DNA from: Sinorhizobium sp. RAC02
Lineage (GTDB): Bacteria; Pseudomonadota; Alphaproteobacteria; Rhizobiales; Rhizobiaceae
Length of the DNA: 64,000 nucleotides
NCBI RefSeq assembly: GCF_001713395.1
Contig: NZ_CP016450.1
Coordinates: 2,800,001-2,864,000 of the forward strand
Reading direction: 5' to 3'
The notes beneath the pieces were generated by a model. The model saw only the letters and a program-made list of their open reading frames with translations, was not told where the DNA came from and did not search any database. Below are positions 55,354 through 63,030 of this stretch, piece by piece. How positions within the stretch are numbered: position 1 is the stretch's first letter; the number at the start of each line of letters is the position of its first letter. The translations under genes and the position numbers were made by a program.

Positions 55354-55406
55354 TATCAGGCGTCGCTTTGCTTGCGATGCCTGATAATTCAGTCTGTTGA
55401 GACTGA
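55354..55406. repeat. Two adjacent hairpins between rbsK and the dCache chemoreceptor gene
   Basis: The first is TATCAGGCGTCGC/GCGATGCCTGATA with one mismatch and a seven-base loop (55354-55386). The second is TCAGTCT/AGACTGA around GTTG (55389-55406). They may end the rbsK transcript or bind a regulator; no T-run follows either. Confidence 0.55.
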
Positions 55407-55594
55407 TATGTCGCCGCAAAACTTGGTTCTTTATTAATATTTTATCGGTTACTGAAATCTCAGACACCGGCCTGTTCAGGGCCGGGCCGTCTCTGGCGCT
55501 GGTCGCGCGCCCCGCCCTCCATGATGGAGATCCCGCAAATGAATCTGCCCTATCGCGGCCGGTCGCCGCGGACGTTTCTCATCGTGAGGATTTC

Positions 55595-57925
55595 ATGTTC
55601 AAGTTCCAGGCCAAGTCACTCGCGACGAAGCTCATCGCTGTAACCGGCGGCACGATCGCCCTGGTGATGCTCGCGTCCAACACCGTTCTGATCTCCGAGA
55701 CCCAGACCCGCGTCTCCGATCTCGTCTATACCGCTGCCGACACGGAGGCGAAGGCGATTGCATCCGATATCGCCGCCGATATCGGCGCGCTTGCAGGCGC
55801 CGCCCGCGCCATGGGCGGCGTGATCGAACAGGGACATGCCAACGGCCTGCTGGACCGCAAGGCTGTGGTCAACATCATCAAGGCGAACACCGACAAGAAC
55901 AGTTTTGCCCTCGGCAGCTGGTTTGCGGAAGAGCCGAACGCCTTCGACGGCAAGTCGCGCGAGACGCCGGAGCAGCTGGAAAGCGGCACCTTCAAGGACG
56001 GCTCGTTCAACCCCTACTGGACGAAGCGCAAGGACGGCTCGATCACGCTGTCGACCTTCGAATCCGACTACAAGGCGGAATGGTACGCACTGGCTGCCAA
56101 GAGCGGCAAGGGTGCCATGAGCTCACCCTATGCCGAAACCTCGACCGGCGAAGGCCTGACCATGGCCTCCATCGCCTATCCGGTCAGTGTGGGCGGCAAG
56201 ATGATCGGCGTCACCGGCGTCGACGTCTCGCTGAAGACGCTCTACGAGAAACTCAGCCAGCTGAAGCCCTTCGGCGAAGGCCGCGTCATGCTGGTCTCGC
56301 AGACCGGCAAGTGGATCGTCGCACCGACAGTCGAACTCCTCATGAAAGACTATGACGGCCAGGGCCATGAGATCGTCAAGGATGCACTTGCCACCGGCAA
56401 GGTCGGCCACATCAAGGATCTTTCATTCGACGAACTCGCCTCCTTTGACCGGGTCGTCTATCCGTTCGCCCTGCCGGACATCAACACGACCTGGGCGGTT
56501 CTCGTCGACGTGCCGCACAGCGCGATCAATGCGCCGGTCAACGACCAGACCTATGTGATGATCATCGGCGGCCTGATCGTGCTCGGCGCCGTGCTGGCCG
56601 GCCTTTACCTCGCCGTACGCTTCTTCGTGCAGAAGCCGCTTGCCGGCCTGGTCAGCGACGTGGCGACGCTCAGCAACGGCGTCTATACCCAGCCGATCGC
56701 CGGCCAGCAGCGCTCGGACGAAACCGGCTCGGTCGCCAAGGCGCTCGAGGGTTTCCGCCACCAGCTCGCCGACACGAAACGCCTGGAAGCCGAAGCCAGC
56801 AGCCAGCGCCAGATGACCGAGGCCGAGCGCAATCGTTCGGAAGCCGAGCGCGCGGAATCGAACGCCCTCCAGCGCGATATCGTTGCCCGCCTCGGCGATG
56901 GCCTGGCCCAGCTTTCCTCCGGCAACCTGACCTTCCGTCTCTCCGGTGACTTCCCCGGCGAGTACGGCAAACTCAAGACCGACTTCAACTCGGCGATTGC
57001 CAGCCTCGAAGAGACGATCCAGACGGTCAATACGTCGATCGGCAATATCGGCGGCGGCACCGGCGAAATCTCCAAGGGCGCGGCCGATCTTTCGCATCGC
57101 ACCGAACAACAGGCAGCAAGCCTGGAAGAGACCGCCGCTGCCCTCGACCAGCTCACCTCGCAGGTCAATTCCAGCGCGGAAAATGCCCGCGTCGCCGCCA
57201 AGTCGGTGGATACGGCGAGCCAGGATGCCAGCAAGTCCGGCGAAGTGGTGCACAAGGCGATCGCTGCCATGCATGGCATCGAACATTCGTCGCGCGAAAT
57301 CTCCAACATCATCGGCGTGATCGACGACATAGCCTTCCAGACCAACCTCTTGGCGCTGAATGCCGGCGTGGAAGCCGCGCGTGCCGGTGACGCCGGCAAG
57401 GGCTTTGCGGTCGTCGCCCAGGAAGTTCGCGAACTCGCCCAGCGCTCGGCCAATGCGGCCAAGGAGATCAAGACGCTAATCAACACCTCCGAGGTGCAGG
57501 TCCGCGAAGGGGTCGATCTCGTCGGCAAGGCCGGTGGCGCGCTGGAAAACATCGCCGAACAGGTTATCCAGATCAACGGACTCATCCGCCAGATCTCCGG
57601 CTCGGCCACCGAACAGGCCGTCGGCCTCAAGGAGATCAATTCGGCCGTCAACCAGATGGACCAGGTGACCCAGCAGAACGCCGCGATGGTGGAGGAAACC
57701 ACCGCTGCCTCGGTGGCGCTGAATGACGAGGCCCAGACGCTGAAGGCGCTCGTCGCCCGCTTCCGCGCCGGTGCGGCCGGCATGGCCGCCCAGCCGGTGC
57801 AGCACGCGGCTCGCACCCAGGCGGCGCCGCGCTCAAGCTACCAGGCACCGCGCAGCACGGCCCGCGCCATGCCGCAGGTCGCCGGCAACACGGCACTCGC
57901 CCGGGACGACTGGGAAGAGTTCTGA
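55595..57925 (+). CDS. Methyl-accepting chemotaxis protein with dCache sensor (C-terminal WEEF)
   Basis: This 776-residue chemoreceptor starts at ATG 55595 with AGGA upstream; the open frame reaches 55397 without one. The N-terminal membrane helix is near residues 11-30, the dCache_1 sensor spans about 40-310 (including the GSWFAEEPNAFDGKSRETPE and GGKMIGVTGVDVSLKTLYEKL stretches), then a second helix (MIIGGLIVLGAVLAGLYLAV), a HAMP domain and the signalling domain with tip DIAFQTNLLALNAGVEAARAG. It ends DDWEEF, a docking pentapeptide like that of the chemoreceptor at 33831. Its ligand is unknown. Confidence 0.93.
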   Translation: MFKFQAKSLATKLIAVTGGTIALVMLASNTVLISETQTRVSDLVYTAADTEAKAIASDIAADIGALAGAARAMGGVIEQGHANGLLDRKAVVNIIKANTDKNSFALGSWFAEEPNAFDGKSRETPEQLESGTFKDGSFNPYWTKRKDGSITLSTFESDYKAEWYALAAKSGKGAMSSPYAETSTGEGLTMASIAYPVSVGGKMIGVTGVDVSLKTLYEKLSQLKPFGEGRVMLVSQTGKWIVAPTVELLMKDYDGQGHEIVKDALATGKVGHIKDLSFDELASFDRVVYPFALPDINTTWAVLVDVPHSAINAPVNDQTYVMIIGGLIVLGAVLAGLYLAVRFFVQKPLAGLVSDVATLSNGVYTQPIAGQQRSDETGSVAKALEGFRHQLADTKRLEAEASSQRQMTEAERNRSEAERAESNALQRDIVARLGDGLAQLSSGNLTFRLSGDFPGEYGKLKTDFNSAIASLEETIQTVNTSIGNIGGGTGEISKGAADLSHRTEQQAASLEETAAALDQLTSQVNSSAENARVAAKSVDTASQDASKSGEVVHKAIAAMHGIEHSSREISNIIGVIDDIAFQTNLLALNAGVEAARAGDAGKGFAVVAQEVRELAQRSANAAKEIKTLINTSEVQVREGVDLVGKAGGALENIAEQVIQINGLIRQISGSATEQAVGLKEINSAVNQMDQVTQQNAAMVEETTAASVALNDEAQTLKALVARFRAGAAGMAAQPVQHAARTQAAPRSSYQAPRSTARAMPQVAGNTALARDDWEEF

Positions 57926-57946
57926 GCCAAGATACCAGGCAAAGAA

Positions 57947-57973
57947 AAGGCCGGCGTTTTCGCCGGCCTTTTT
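57947..57973 (+). terminator. Rho-independent terminator of the dCache chemoreceptor gene
   Basis: AAGGCCGGCG and CGCCGGCCTT pair around TTTT, with TTT after. It lies 22 bp past the stop. Confidence 0.9.
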
Positions 57974-57984
57974 GTTTGGGGAGC

Positions 57985-58344
57985 CTACTTTGGCTCCGTC
58001 GGTTGTGCCTGAAGCCTGCCGCGGGAGCGAGACCGACTTGCGTTCGCCAGCCGCTGCGTGGCTTCCTTCAGCTCCAGTTCGGAAAACAGGCCCTGGTATT
58101 CGGGCCGAAGCATCATCGCCTCCATGGAAAGCTCGGCCTTGCCGGCATCAAGCAGTCGCTCCAGGCCCGTCGTGCCGGGCTTGAAGACAAGGTCCTTCGC
58201 AGCCGCCACGCCACCGTTCAGCAGCACGAAACGGCGCAGCAGGACCGGGCGGAAGCCGAGCTCGGCAAAGCGATCATAGAGGCCCATCATCTCCTTGTGG
58301 AAACGGCCCTCCGTGCCCGGGGCGGCATGGCGCGGCCCGCGCAT
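57985..58344 (-). CDS. Small protein coupled to the nucleoside hydrolase
   Basis: This 119-residue protein starts at ATG 58344, whose A is also the last base of the nucleoside hydrolase TGA (TGATG). The frame is open to 58446 but that part overlaps the hydrolase. It is hydrophilic and helical (YDRFAELGFRPVLLRRFVLL, ELSMEAMMLRPEYQGLFSELELKEATQRLA) and has a basic C-terminus. No named family is recognised; strict coupling suggests a linked function. Confidence 0.7.
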   Translation of the reverse strand: MRGPRHAAPGTEGRFHKEMMGLYDRFAELGFRPVLLRRFVLLNGGVAAAKDLVFKPGTTGLERLLDAGKAELSMEAMMLRPEYQGLFSELELKEATQRLANASRSRSRGRLQAQPTEPK

Positions 58345-59285
58345 CAGAGGCGACCGACGCGCTCGGCGAGCAGCGCGAAGAAGCCGTCGGCATCGACGTC
58401 CTTCATGACGCGGGCATTGTGCTTGCGCCCGGTGACCTGCCACCAATCGACGACCGTCATGCCGACGGTGAGCGGGGAGGCCGTTTCCACCTCGACATTG
58501 CAGTCGCGGCCGGCAAACAACTCCGGCTTCAACAGATAGGCGACGACCGTCGGATCGTGCAGCGGGCCACCGTCGGAGCCGTATTTCTCGATGTCGAAGC
58601 GCTCGAAGAAGTCGAGCATCTCGACCAGCGCGATGGCCGGGCGACTGCCGATTTCACGCAGTTTCGCCACACGGCTCTTCAGCGTCAGCACCTTGTGGGT
58701 CACGTCGAGCGGCATCATGACGATCGGGATCCCGGAGTTGAAGACGGCGGCGGCCGCTTCCGGGTCGACATAGATGTTGAATTCGGCGGCCGGCGTGATG
58801 TTGCCGCCCTCGAAGAAGCCGCCGCCCATCATCACCAACTCGCGCACGCGGCCGGCAATCTCCGGCGCCTTCTCCAGCGCGGTGGCAATGTTGGTCAGCG
58901 GGCCAAGCGTGCACAGCGTCACCGTGCCGGCCGGCTCGCGCTTCAACGTCTCGATGATAAAATCGACGGCATGCTGGTCCTGCAGCGGCATTTGCGGGTC
59001 GTGCAATTCCGGGCCGTCGAGGCCGGTCTTGCCGTGGACATGTTCCGCAGTGATGAGCGGTCGTGCGACCGGCTTGTCGGCGCCGGCGAAAACCTTCACG
59101 TCGGGCCGGGCGCAGAACTCCAGGATGATGCGGGCATTGCGGGAGGTCAGAGCCAGCGGCGCGTTGCCGGCAACCGTAGTGATGCCGAGGATATCGAGTT
59201 CCGGGCTGCCGAGCGCCAGCATGATCGCTGCGGCATCGTCCTGGCCGGGATCCGTGTCGATGATGATTTTCCGTGGCTCAGACAT
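58344..59285 (-). CDS. Inosine-uridine preferring nucleoside hydrolase
   Basis: This 313-residue enzyme cleaves ribonucleosides to base and ribose. The calcium-binding DTDPGQDDAAAIMLAL motif, the second conserved segment NIYVDPEAAAAVF and the GGPLHDPTVVAYLL region with Asp and His are intact. It would feed the ribokinase gene 3 kb away, with a chemoreceptor gene in between. It is coupled to a small downstream gene. Confidence 0.93.
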   Translation of the reverse strand: MSEPRKIIIDTDPGQDDAAAIMLALGSPELDILGITTVAGNAPLALTSRNARIILEFCARPDVKVFAGADKPVARPLITAEHVHGKTGLDGPELHDPQMPLQDQHAVDFIIETLKREPAGTVTLCTLGPLTNIATALEKAPEIAGRVRELVMMGGGFFEGGNITPAAEFNIYVDPEAAAAVFNSGIPIVMMPLDVTHKVLTLKSRVAKLREIGSRPAIALVEMLDFFERFDIEKYGSDGGPLHDPTVVAYLLKPELFAGRDCNVEVETASPLTVGMTVVDWWQVTGRKHNARVMKDVDADGFFALLAERVGRL

Positions 59286-59414
59286 GCCCGCTTCCGTCCC
59301 TTGTTTCTTATGATTCTACCCGCGCCGCGCGGGCGAAGCGGCGACTATATTTGCGAAATCGCCTTTCGCAAGCGTCTTGCGTCATGCGCCGGCAATCACC
59401 ATATTGCAGTCAAA

Positions 59415-59460
59415 GGGATGCCGATGTCGGGTCCCCTTACAGTCGCTTGAAGCCAAGGAC
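59415..59460 (+). ncRNA. ROSE-type RNA thermometer in the hsp20 leader
   Basis: The last hairpin, GTCGCTTGAAGCCAAGGAC at 59442-59460, folds as GUC-(G)-CUUG-AAGC-CAAG-GAC: seven pairs with one bulged G on the 5' side, hiding the AAGGA ribosome-binding site. The UCGCU string with the bulged G matches the conserved U(U/C)GCU of ROSE elements. A preceding hairpin (GGG..CCG-ATGT-CGG..CCC at 59415-59435) fits the multi-stem leader. The RBS is 7 bases before the hsp20 ATG. The full 5' end is not defined. Confidence 0.72.
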
Positions 59461-59466
59461 TAGACG

Positions 59467-59898
59467 ATGTCACGCATGACCCCTTTCACGAGCCCATTGC
59501 TCCTGGGTTTCGACGCCATGGAAAAGACCCTTGAGCGCATTGCCAAGGGCAACGATGGCTACCCTCCGTACAACATCGAGCGGCTGCGGCCGGATGGCGA
59601 CACGGGTGCGCCCGAGCGCCTGCGTATCACTCTTGCCGTCGCTGGTTTCTCCGAGGAGGAGCTCGACGTGACGACGGAGGAAAACCAGCTCGTCATTCGC
59701 GGCCGCCAAGTCGACAGCGGCGAGCGGGATTATCTTTATCGCGGCATTGCAGCCCGTCAGTTCCAGCGCACCTTCGTGCTTGCCGATGGCATGCGCGTTC
59801 AGGGCGCCGAATTGAAGAACGGCCTGCTGGCGGTCGACCTCGTCCGGCCGGAGCCTCAACGAATGGTAAAGAAAATTAACATTTCCGTATCAGACTAG
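59467..59898 (+). CDS. Small heat shock protein, Hsp20/IbpA family
   Basis: This 143-residue protein has an alpha-crystallin domain (about residues 35-135): YPPYNIERL at the start, the RITLAVAGFSEEELDVTTEENQLVIRG core and the C-terminal GLLAVDLVRPEPQRM stretch. It binds unfolding proteins in the cytoplasm. The class A-type N-terminus (TPFTSPLLLGFDAMEKTLERI) is typical of rhizobial Hsp20. The mRNA leader has a ROSE-like hairpin, so translation should rise with temperature. Confidence 0.93.
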   Translation: MSRMTPFTSPLLLGFDAMEKTLERIAKGNDGYPPYNIERLRPDGDTGAPERLRITLAVAGFSEEELDVTTEENQLVIRGRQVDSGERDYLYRGIAARQFQRTFVLADGMRVQGAELKNGLLAVDLVRPEPQRMVKKINISVSD

Positions 59899-60030
59899 AT
59901 CATGAGCCGTTCCTGCGGGAACACCCGCCGGATCGTCTCAAGCGTAACCTGATCGCTGACGCACCGATGGGCCATTGTGGCCATTGGCGTCCAGCGGCCG
60001 GCACCTGCCGGCATTGCCATGGAGGCAAAG

Positions 60031-60288
60031 ATGGGACTGAAAACTGCAATCCACACCGTCTCGAAGGCAGATCTTGCGCATCTCGGCGCAGGCGAGGTCG
60101 GCTATATCCGCAAGATGAAGGCGGACGAAGTGTCACGCGTCTTCCCGGAAGCGCCTGAAATCGATCCGAGCCTCGACCTCTGGGCGCTGTTTGGCGCAGA
60201 CGGCACGCCGATCCTGCTCACCGACAACCGTTCGAGCACCTTCTACAAGGCCGCCGAAGACGAGCTGCGCACTGTCAGCCTGCACTGA
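60031..60288 (+). CDS. DUF1150 family protein
   Basis: This 85-residue protein starts at ATG 60031, which has GGAGG five bases upstream inside the preceding ATGGAGGC. It has the DUF1150 pattern LAHLGAGEVGYIRKMKADEV...LWALFGADGTPILLTDNRS. It commonly lies next to hsp20 in Rhizobiales, and it follows it here by 132 bp in the same direction. Its function is unknown. Confidence 0.88.
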   Translation: MGLKTAIHTVSKADLAHLGAGEVGYIRKMKADEVSRVFPEAPEIDPSLDLWALFGADGTPILLTDNRSSTFYKAAEDELRTVSLH

Positions 60289-60308
60289 TACCGGATTGAG
60301 ACCTTCCG

Positions 60309-61010
60309 TCAGAGACGGCGGAAGGTGAGATAGGCCGAGCTACGGCCTTCGCGCTTGGCCTTGGCCTCGTAGCGCGTGCCCGGCCAGCCGGAAAACGGCG
60401 TCAGCCAATCGGCCGCATTTTCCGCGGTCCACACGAAAGCGGGATGAGACCCGCAGTGCATCAGCGTCCAGTTGACATAGGTGTCGATGTCGGACGCAAA
60501 GCAGAAGAGCCCGCCCGGCTTCAGCACCCGGGCAAAGCGGTCCAGGTTCACCTTGGAGACAAACCGCCTCTTCCAATGCTTCTTCTTCGGCCATGGATCC
60601 GGATAGAGCAGATCGATCTGATCGAGCGACGCCGCCGGCAGCCAGTCCAGAAGCTCCGTCGCATCATCATCATAGAGCCGGATATTTTTCGCGCCCTTTT
60701 CCTCGACGCTGCCCACCAGCTTTGCCATGGAATTGACGAAGGGTTCCACGCCGATGAAGCCGGTCTCCGGCTGCTCGACGGCGCGATGAATGAGATGTTC
60801 GCCGCCGCCAAAGCCGATTTCGAGGCGCAGGCGCGCGGGCTTCACGTCATAGAGCGCCGAAATATCCGCCGGGGCCGGGGTCGAGAGATCGACCTTCAGC
60901 TCCGGCAGCAACGTTTCGAGATGCTGCGCCTGCCGCTCGCGCAACGGCTTTCCCTTGCGGCGACCGAAAAAGGCTTCGGTCGCCCGGCTGCGGCGCTCTG
61001 CATCAGTCAT
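60309..61010 (-). CDS. trmB: tRNA (guanine-N7-)-methyltransferase
   Basis: This 233-residue SAM-dependent enzyme methylates G46 of tRNA. The SAM motif [13 protein letters not shown] and the [17 protein letters not shown] signature are clear. It lies 7 bp downstream of metK, so the SAM producer and a SAM user are in one operon. Confidence 0.95.
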   Translation of the reverse strand: MTDAERRSRATEAFFGRRKGKPLRERQAQHLETLLPELKVDLSTPAPADISALYDVKPARLRLEIGFGGGEHLIHRAVEQPETGFIGVEPFVNSMAKLVGSVEEKGAKNIRLYDDDATELLDWLPAASLDQIDLLYPDPWPKKKHWKRRFVSKVNLDRFARVLKPGGLFCFASDIDTYVNWTLMHCGSHPAFVWTAENAADWLTPFSGWPGTRYEAKAKREGRSSAYLTFRRL

Positions 61011-61017
61011 GTCGGCC

Positions 61018-62256
61018 TCAGTTCTTCAGGGCGTCCTTGAGGGCCTTGACGAGGTCGAGGCGCTCCCAGGCGAAGGAACCGTCACGGCCGGCCTTGCGGC
61101 CAAAATGGCCGTAAGCGGCGGTCTTGGCATAGATCGGCTTGTTGAGGTCGAGATGACGACGGATGCCCGACGGCGAAAGGTCCATGACCTTGCGCAGAGC
61201 GGCTTCGAGGGCATCTTCGCTGACCTTGCCGGTGCCATGCAGATCGACATAGACCGAGAGCGGCTGGGCGACGCCGATGGCATAGGACAGCTGGATCGTG
61301 CAGCGATCGGCAAAGCCGGCGGCAACGACGTTCTTGGCGAGATAACGCGCGGCATAGGCGGCCGAACGGTCGACCTTGGTCGTGTCCTTGCCGGAGAAGG
61401 CACCACCGCCATGCGGGGCAGCGCCGCCGTAGGTGTCGACGATGATCTTGCGGCCGGTGAGTCCGGCGTCACCATCCGGGCCGCCAATGACGAATTTTCC
61501 GGTCGGGTTGATGTACCAGACGCAATCGTCGGCGATCTTCAGGTCGTGCAGCGCTTCGCGGATATAGGGCTCGACGACTTCGCGGACCTTGTCCGAATCC
61601 CAGCTTGCATCGAGATGCTGCGTGGAGAGAACGATGGAGGCGACGTCAGCCGGCTTGCCGTCGACGTAGCGCACAGTCACCTGGCTCTTGGCGTCGGGGC
61701 CGAGCTTGCCGGCATCGCCCTCACCCTTCTTGCGGGCATCGGCGAGCAGCTGGAGAATGCGGTGCGAATAATAGAGCGGCGCCGGCATGAGTTCGGCGGT
61801 TTCGCGGCAGGCGTAGCCGAACATGATGCCCTGGTCGCCGGCACCCTCGTCGCCCTGCCGGTCGGCAGCGTTATCGACACCCTGGGCAATATCGGCGGAC
61901 TGGGAGTGCAACAGCACGTCGATCTTCGCCGTCTTCCAGTGAAAACCGTCCTGCTCGTAGCCGATGTCGCGGATCGCCTTGCGGGCGGCCGACTTGAACT
62001 TCGAGGGATTGATGACGTCGTTACCGTCCTTGTCTTTCTTGAGCAGGCTCGGCGGCAGGCGGACCTCACCGGCAATCACGACGCGGTTGGTCGTCGCAAG
62101 CGTCTCGCAGGCAATACGGACCGACCAGGGATCGACCTTCGACTTCACGGCTTCGCGATAGACCAGATCGACGATTTCGTCGGAGATGCGGTCGCAAACC
62201 TTGTCCGGGTGGCCCTCGGCGACGGACTCGCTGGTGAAGAGATAACTGCTGCGCAT
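61018..62256 (-). CDS. metK: S-adenosylmethionine synthetase
   Basis: This 412-residue enzyme makes SAM from methionine and ATP. The N-terminal [20 protein letters not shown] motif, the [10 protein letters not shown] loop and the [21 protein letters not shown] segment are intact. The GGAATTCCC sequence in its leader includes part of the ribosome-binding site (GAGGGGAATTCCCGC). No known SAM riboswitch consensus was recognised. It is downstream of the XRE regulator gene with a 205-bp gap. Confidence 0.96.
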   Translation of the reverse strand: MRSSYLFTSESVAEGHPDKVCDRISDEIVDLVYREAVKSKVDPWSVRIACETLATTNRVVIAGEVRLPPSLLKKDKDGNDVINPSKFKSAARKAIRDIGYEQDGFHWKTAKIDVLLHSQSADIAQGVDNAADRQGDEGAGDQGIMFGYACRETAELMPAPLYYSHRILQLLADARKKGEGDAGKLGPDAKSQVTVRYVDGKPADVASIVLSTQHLDASWDSDKVREVVEPYIREALHDLKIADDCVWYINPTGKFVIGGPDGDAGLTGRKIIVDTYGGAAPHGGGAFSGKDTTKVDRSAAYAARYLAKNVVAAGFADRCTIQLSYAIGVAQPLSVYVDLHGTGKVSEDALEAALRKVMDLSPSGIRRHLDLNKPIYAKTAAYGHFGRKAGRDGSFAWERLDLVKALKDALKN

Positions 62257-62328
62257 GCGGGAATTCCCCTCAAAGAAAATAGACTTCGACGTTGTTATTC
62301 AGTTCGCGGGGGAAAGACAAGCACAGAA

Positions 62329-62354
62329 GGACATAAGAATATGTTTATGTCCTG
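62329..62354. promoter_or_regulatory. Inverted repeat AGGACATAA-N8-TTATGTCCT upstream of metK
   Basis: Nine-base perfect arms flank GAATATGT. The element lies 73 bp upstream of the metK ATG. It could be an operator for the adjacent XRE regulator or a leader hairpin; both are inference. Confidence 0.45.
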
Positions 62355-62413
62355 CGATTTCGGGCGTTGTTTCGCACCTGCCGGCGGCGCGATACGGGCC
62401 GCCAGAAACAGGA

Positions 62414-62441
62414 AAGGCGGCCCCATGGGACCGCCCTTTCA
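62414..62441 (-). terminator. Probable terminator of the XRE regulator gene
   Basis: On the minus strand AAAGGGCGG and CCGCCTTT pair around TCCCATGGGG, and the loop is itself self-complementary. The T-run is short. It lies 21 bp past the regulator stop. Confidence 0.55.
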
Positions 62442-62461
62442 TCCGTTGCCAGAACGATTAA

Positions 62462-62881
62462 TCACTCAAGCTCGGCTTCGGCCGCCAGCGCCTTGACGAG
62501 GTCGACGAGCTTGCGGCGCACCTTCGGATCACCGATCCGGACGAAGGCGCGGTTGAGCTGGAGACCCTCGGAGGACGACAGGAAATCGACCACATAGTTG
62601 GAGCTCGATGCTTCCGCGAACCCGGCCTGCGTGTTTGTCTGGTCGCCCGGCGCGTCCTCGAAGAAAAAGGAGACGGGGACGTTCAGGATGCTCGAAATGT
62701 TCTGCAACCGGCTGGCGCCGACGCGGTTCGTACCCTTTTCGTATTTCTGGATCTGCTGGAAGGTGATGCCGAGGCTTTCCCCCAACTTTTCCTGGCTCAT
62801 GCCGAGCATGGTCCTGCGAAGCCGAATCCGGCTGCCGACATGAATATCGATCGGATTCGGCTTCTTTTTGTTTTCCATCAT
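62462..62881 (-). CDS. XRE-family transcriptional regulator (PhrR-like)
   Basis: This 139-residue regulator has a helix-turn-helix at about residues 15-70 (VGSRIRLRRTMLGMSQEKLGESLGITFQQIQKYEKGTNRVG) and a C-terminal helical region of unknown role. It sits between metK and lnt, the same place as phrR (next to actA, an lnt homologue) in Sinorhizobium, from memory a gene induced by acid and other stress. The start is the double ATG near 62881, with AGGA upstream; a frame to 62914 is possible. Confidence 0.85.
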   Translation of the reverse strand: MMENKKKPNPIDIHVGSRIRLRRTMLGMSQEKLGESLGITFQQIQKYEKGTNRVGASRLQNISSILNVPVSFFFEDAPGDQTNTQAGFAEASSSNYVVDFLSSSEGLQLNRAFVRIGDPKVRRKLVDLVKALAAEAELE

Positions 62882-63030
62882 CACTTTCGTCCTAACGCGC
62901 GGAATTGGCCCCACCCATCCGGCAGCCTTAACGATGACTTAACGTCACGTTGTATGCGCAACCACTGAAGGTCATCACAATACAGGAGAACAGCCGGCGG
63001 CGTGCACTATGCTATTTTAGGGGTTTTTGG

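Noticed and set aside
62257..62461. SAM-responsive riboswitch before metK
   Set aside because: The leader lacks a recognisable SAM-II or SAM/SAH consensus; only an inverted repeat and a GGGAATTCCC palindrome were seen.
60955..62496. A 513-codon plus-strand frame opposite metK
   Set aside because: metK is unmistakable. The frame looks somewhat protein-like because it mirrors a conserved gene but has no motif or ribosome-binding site.
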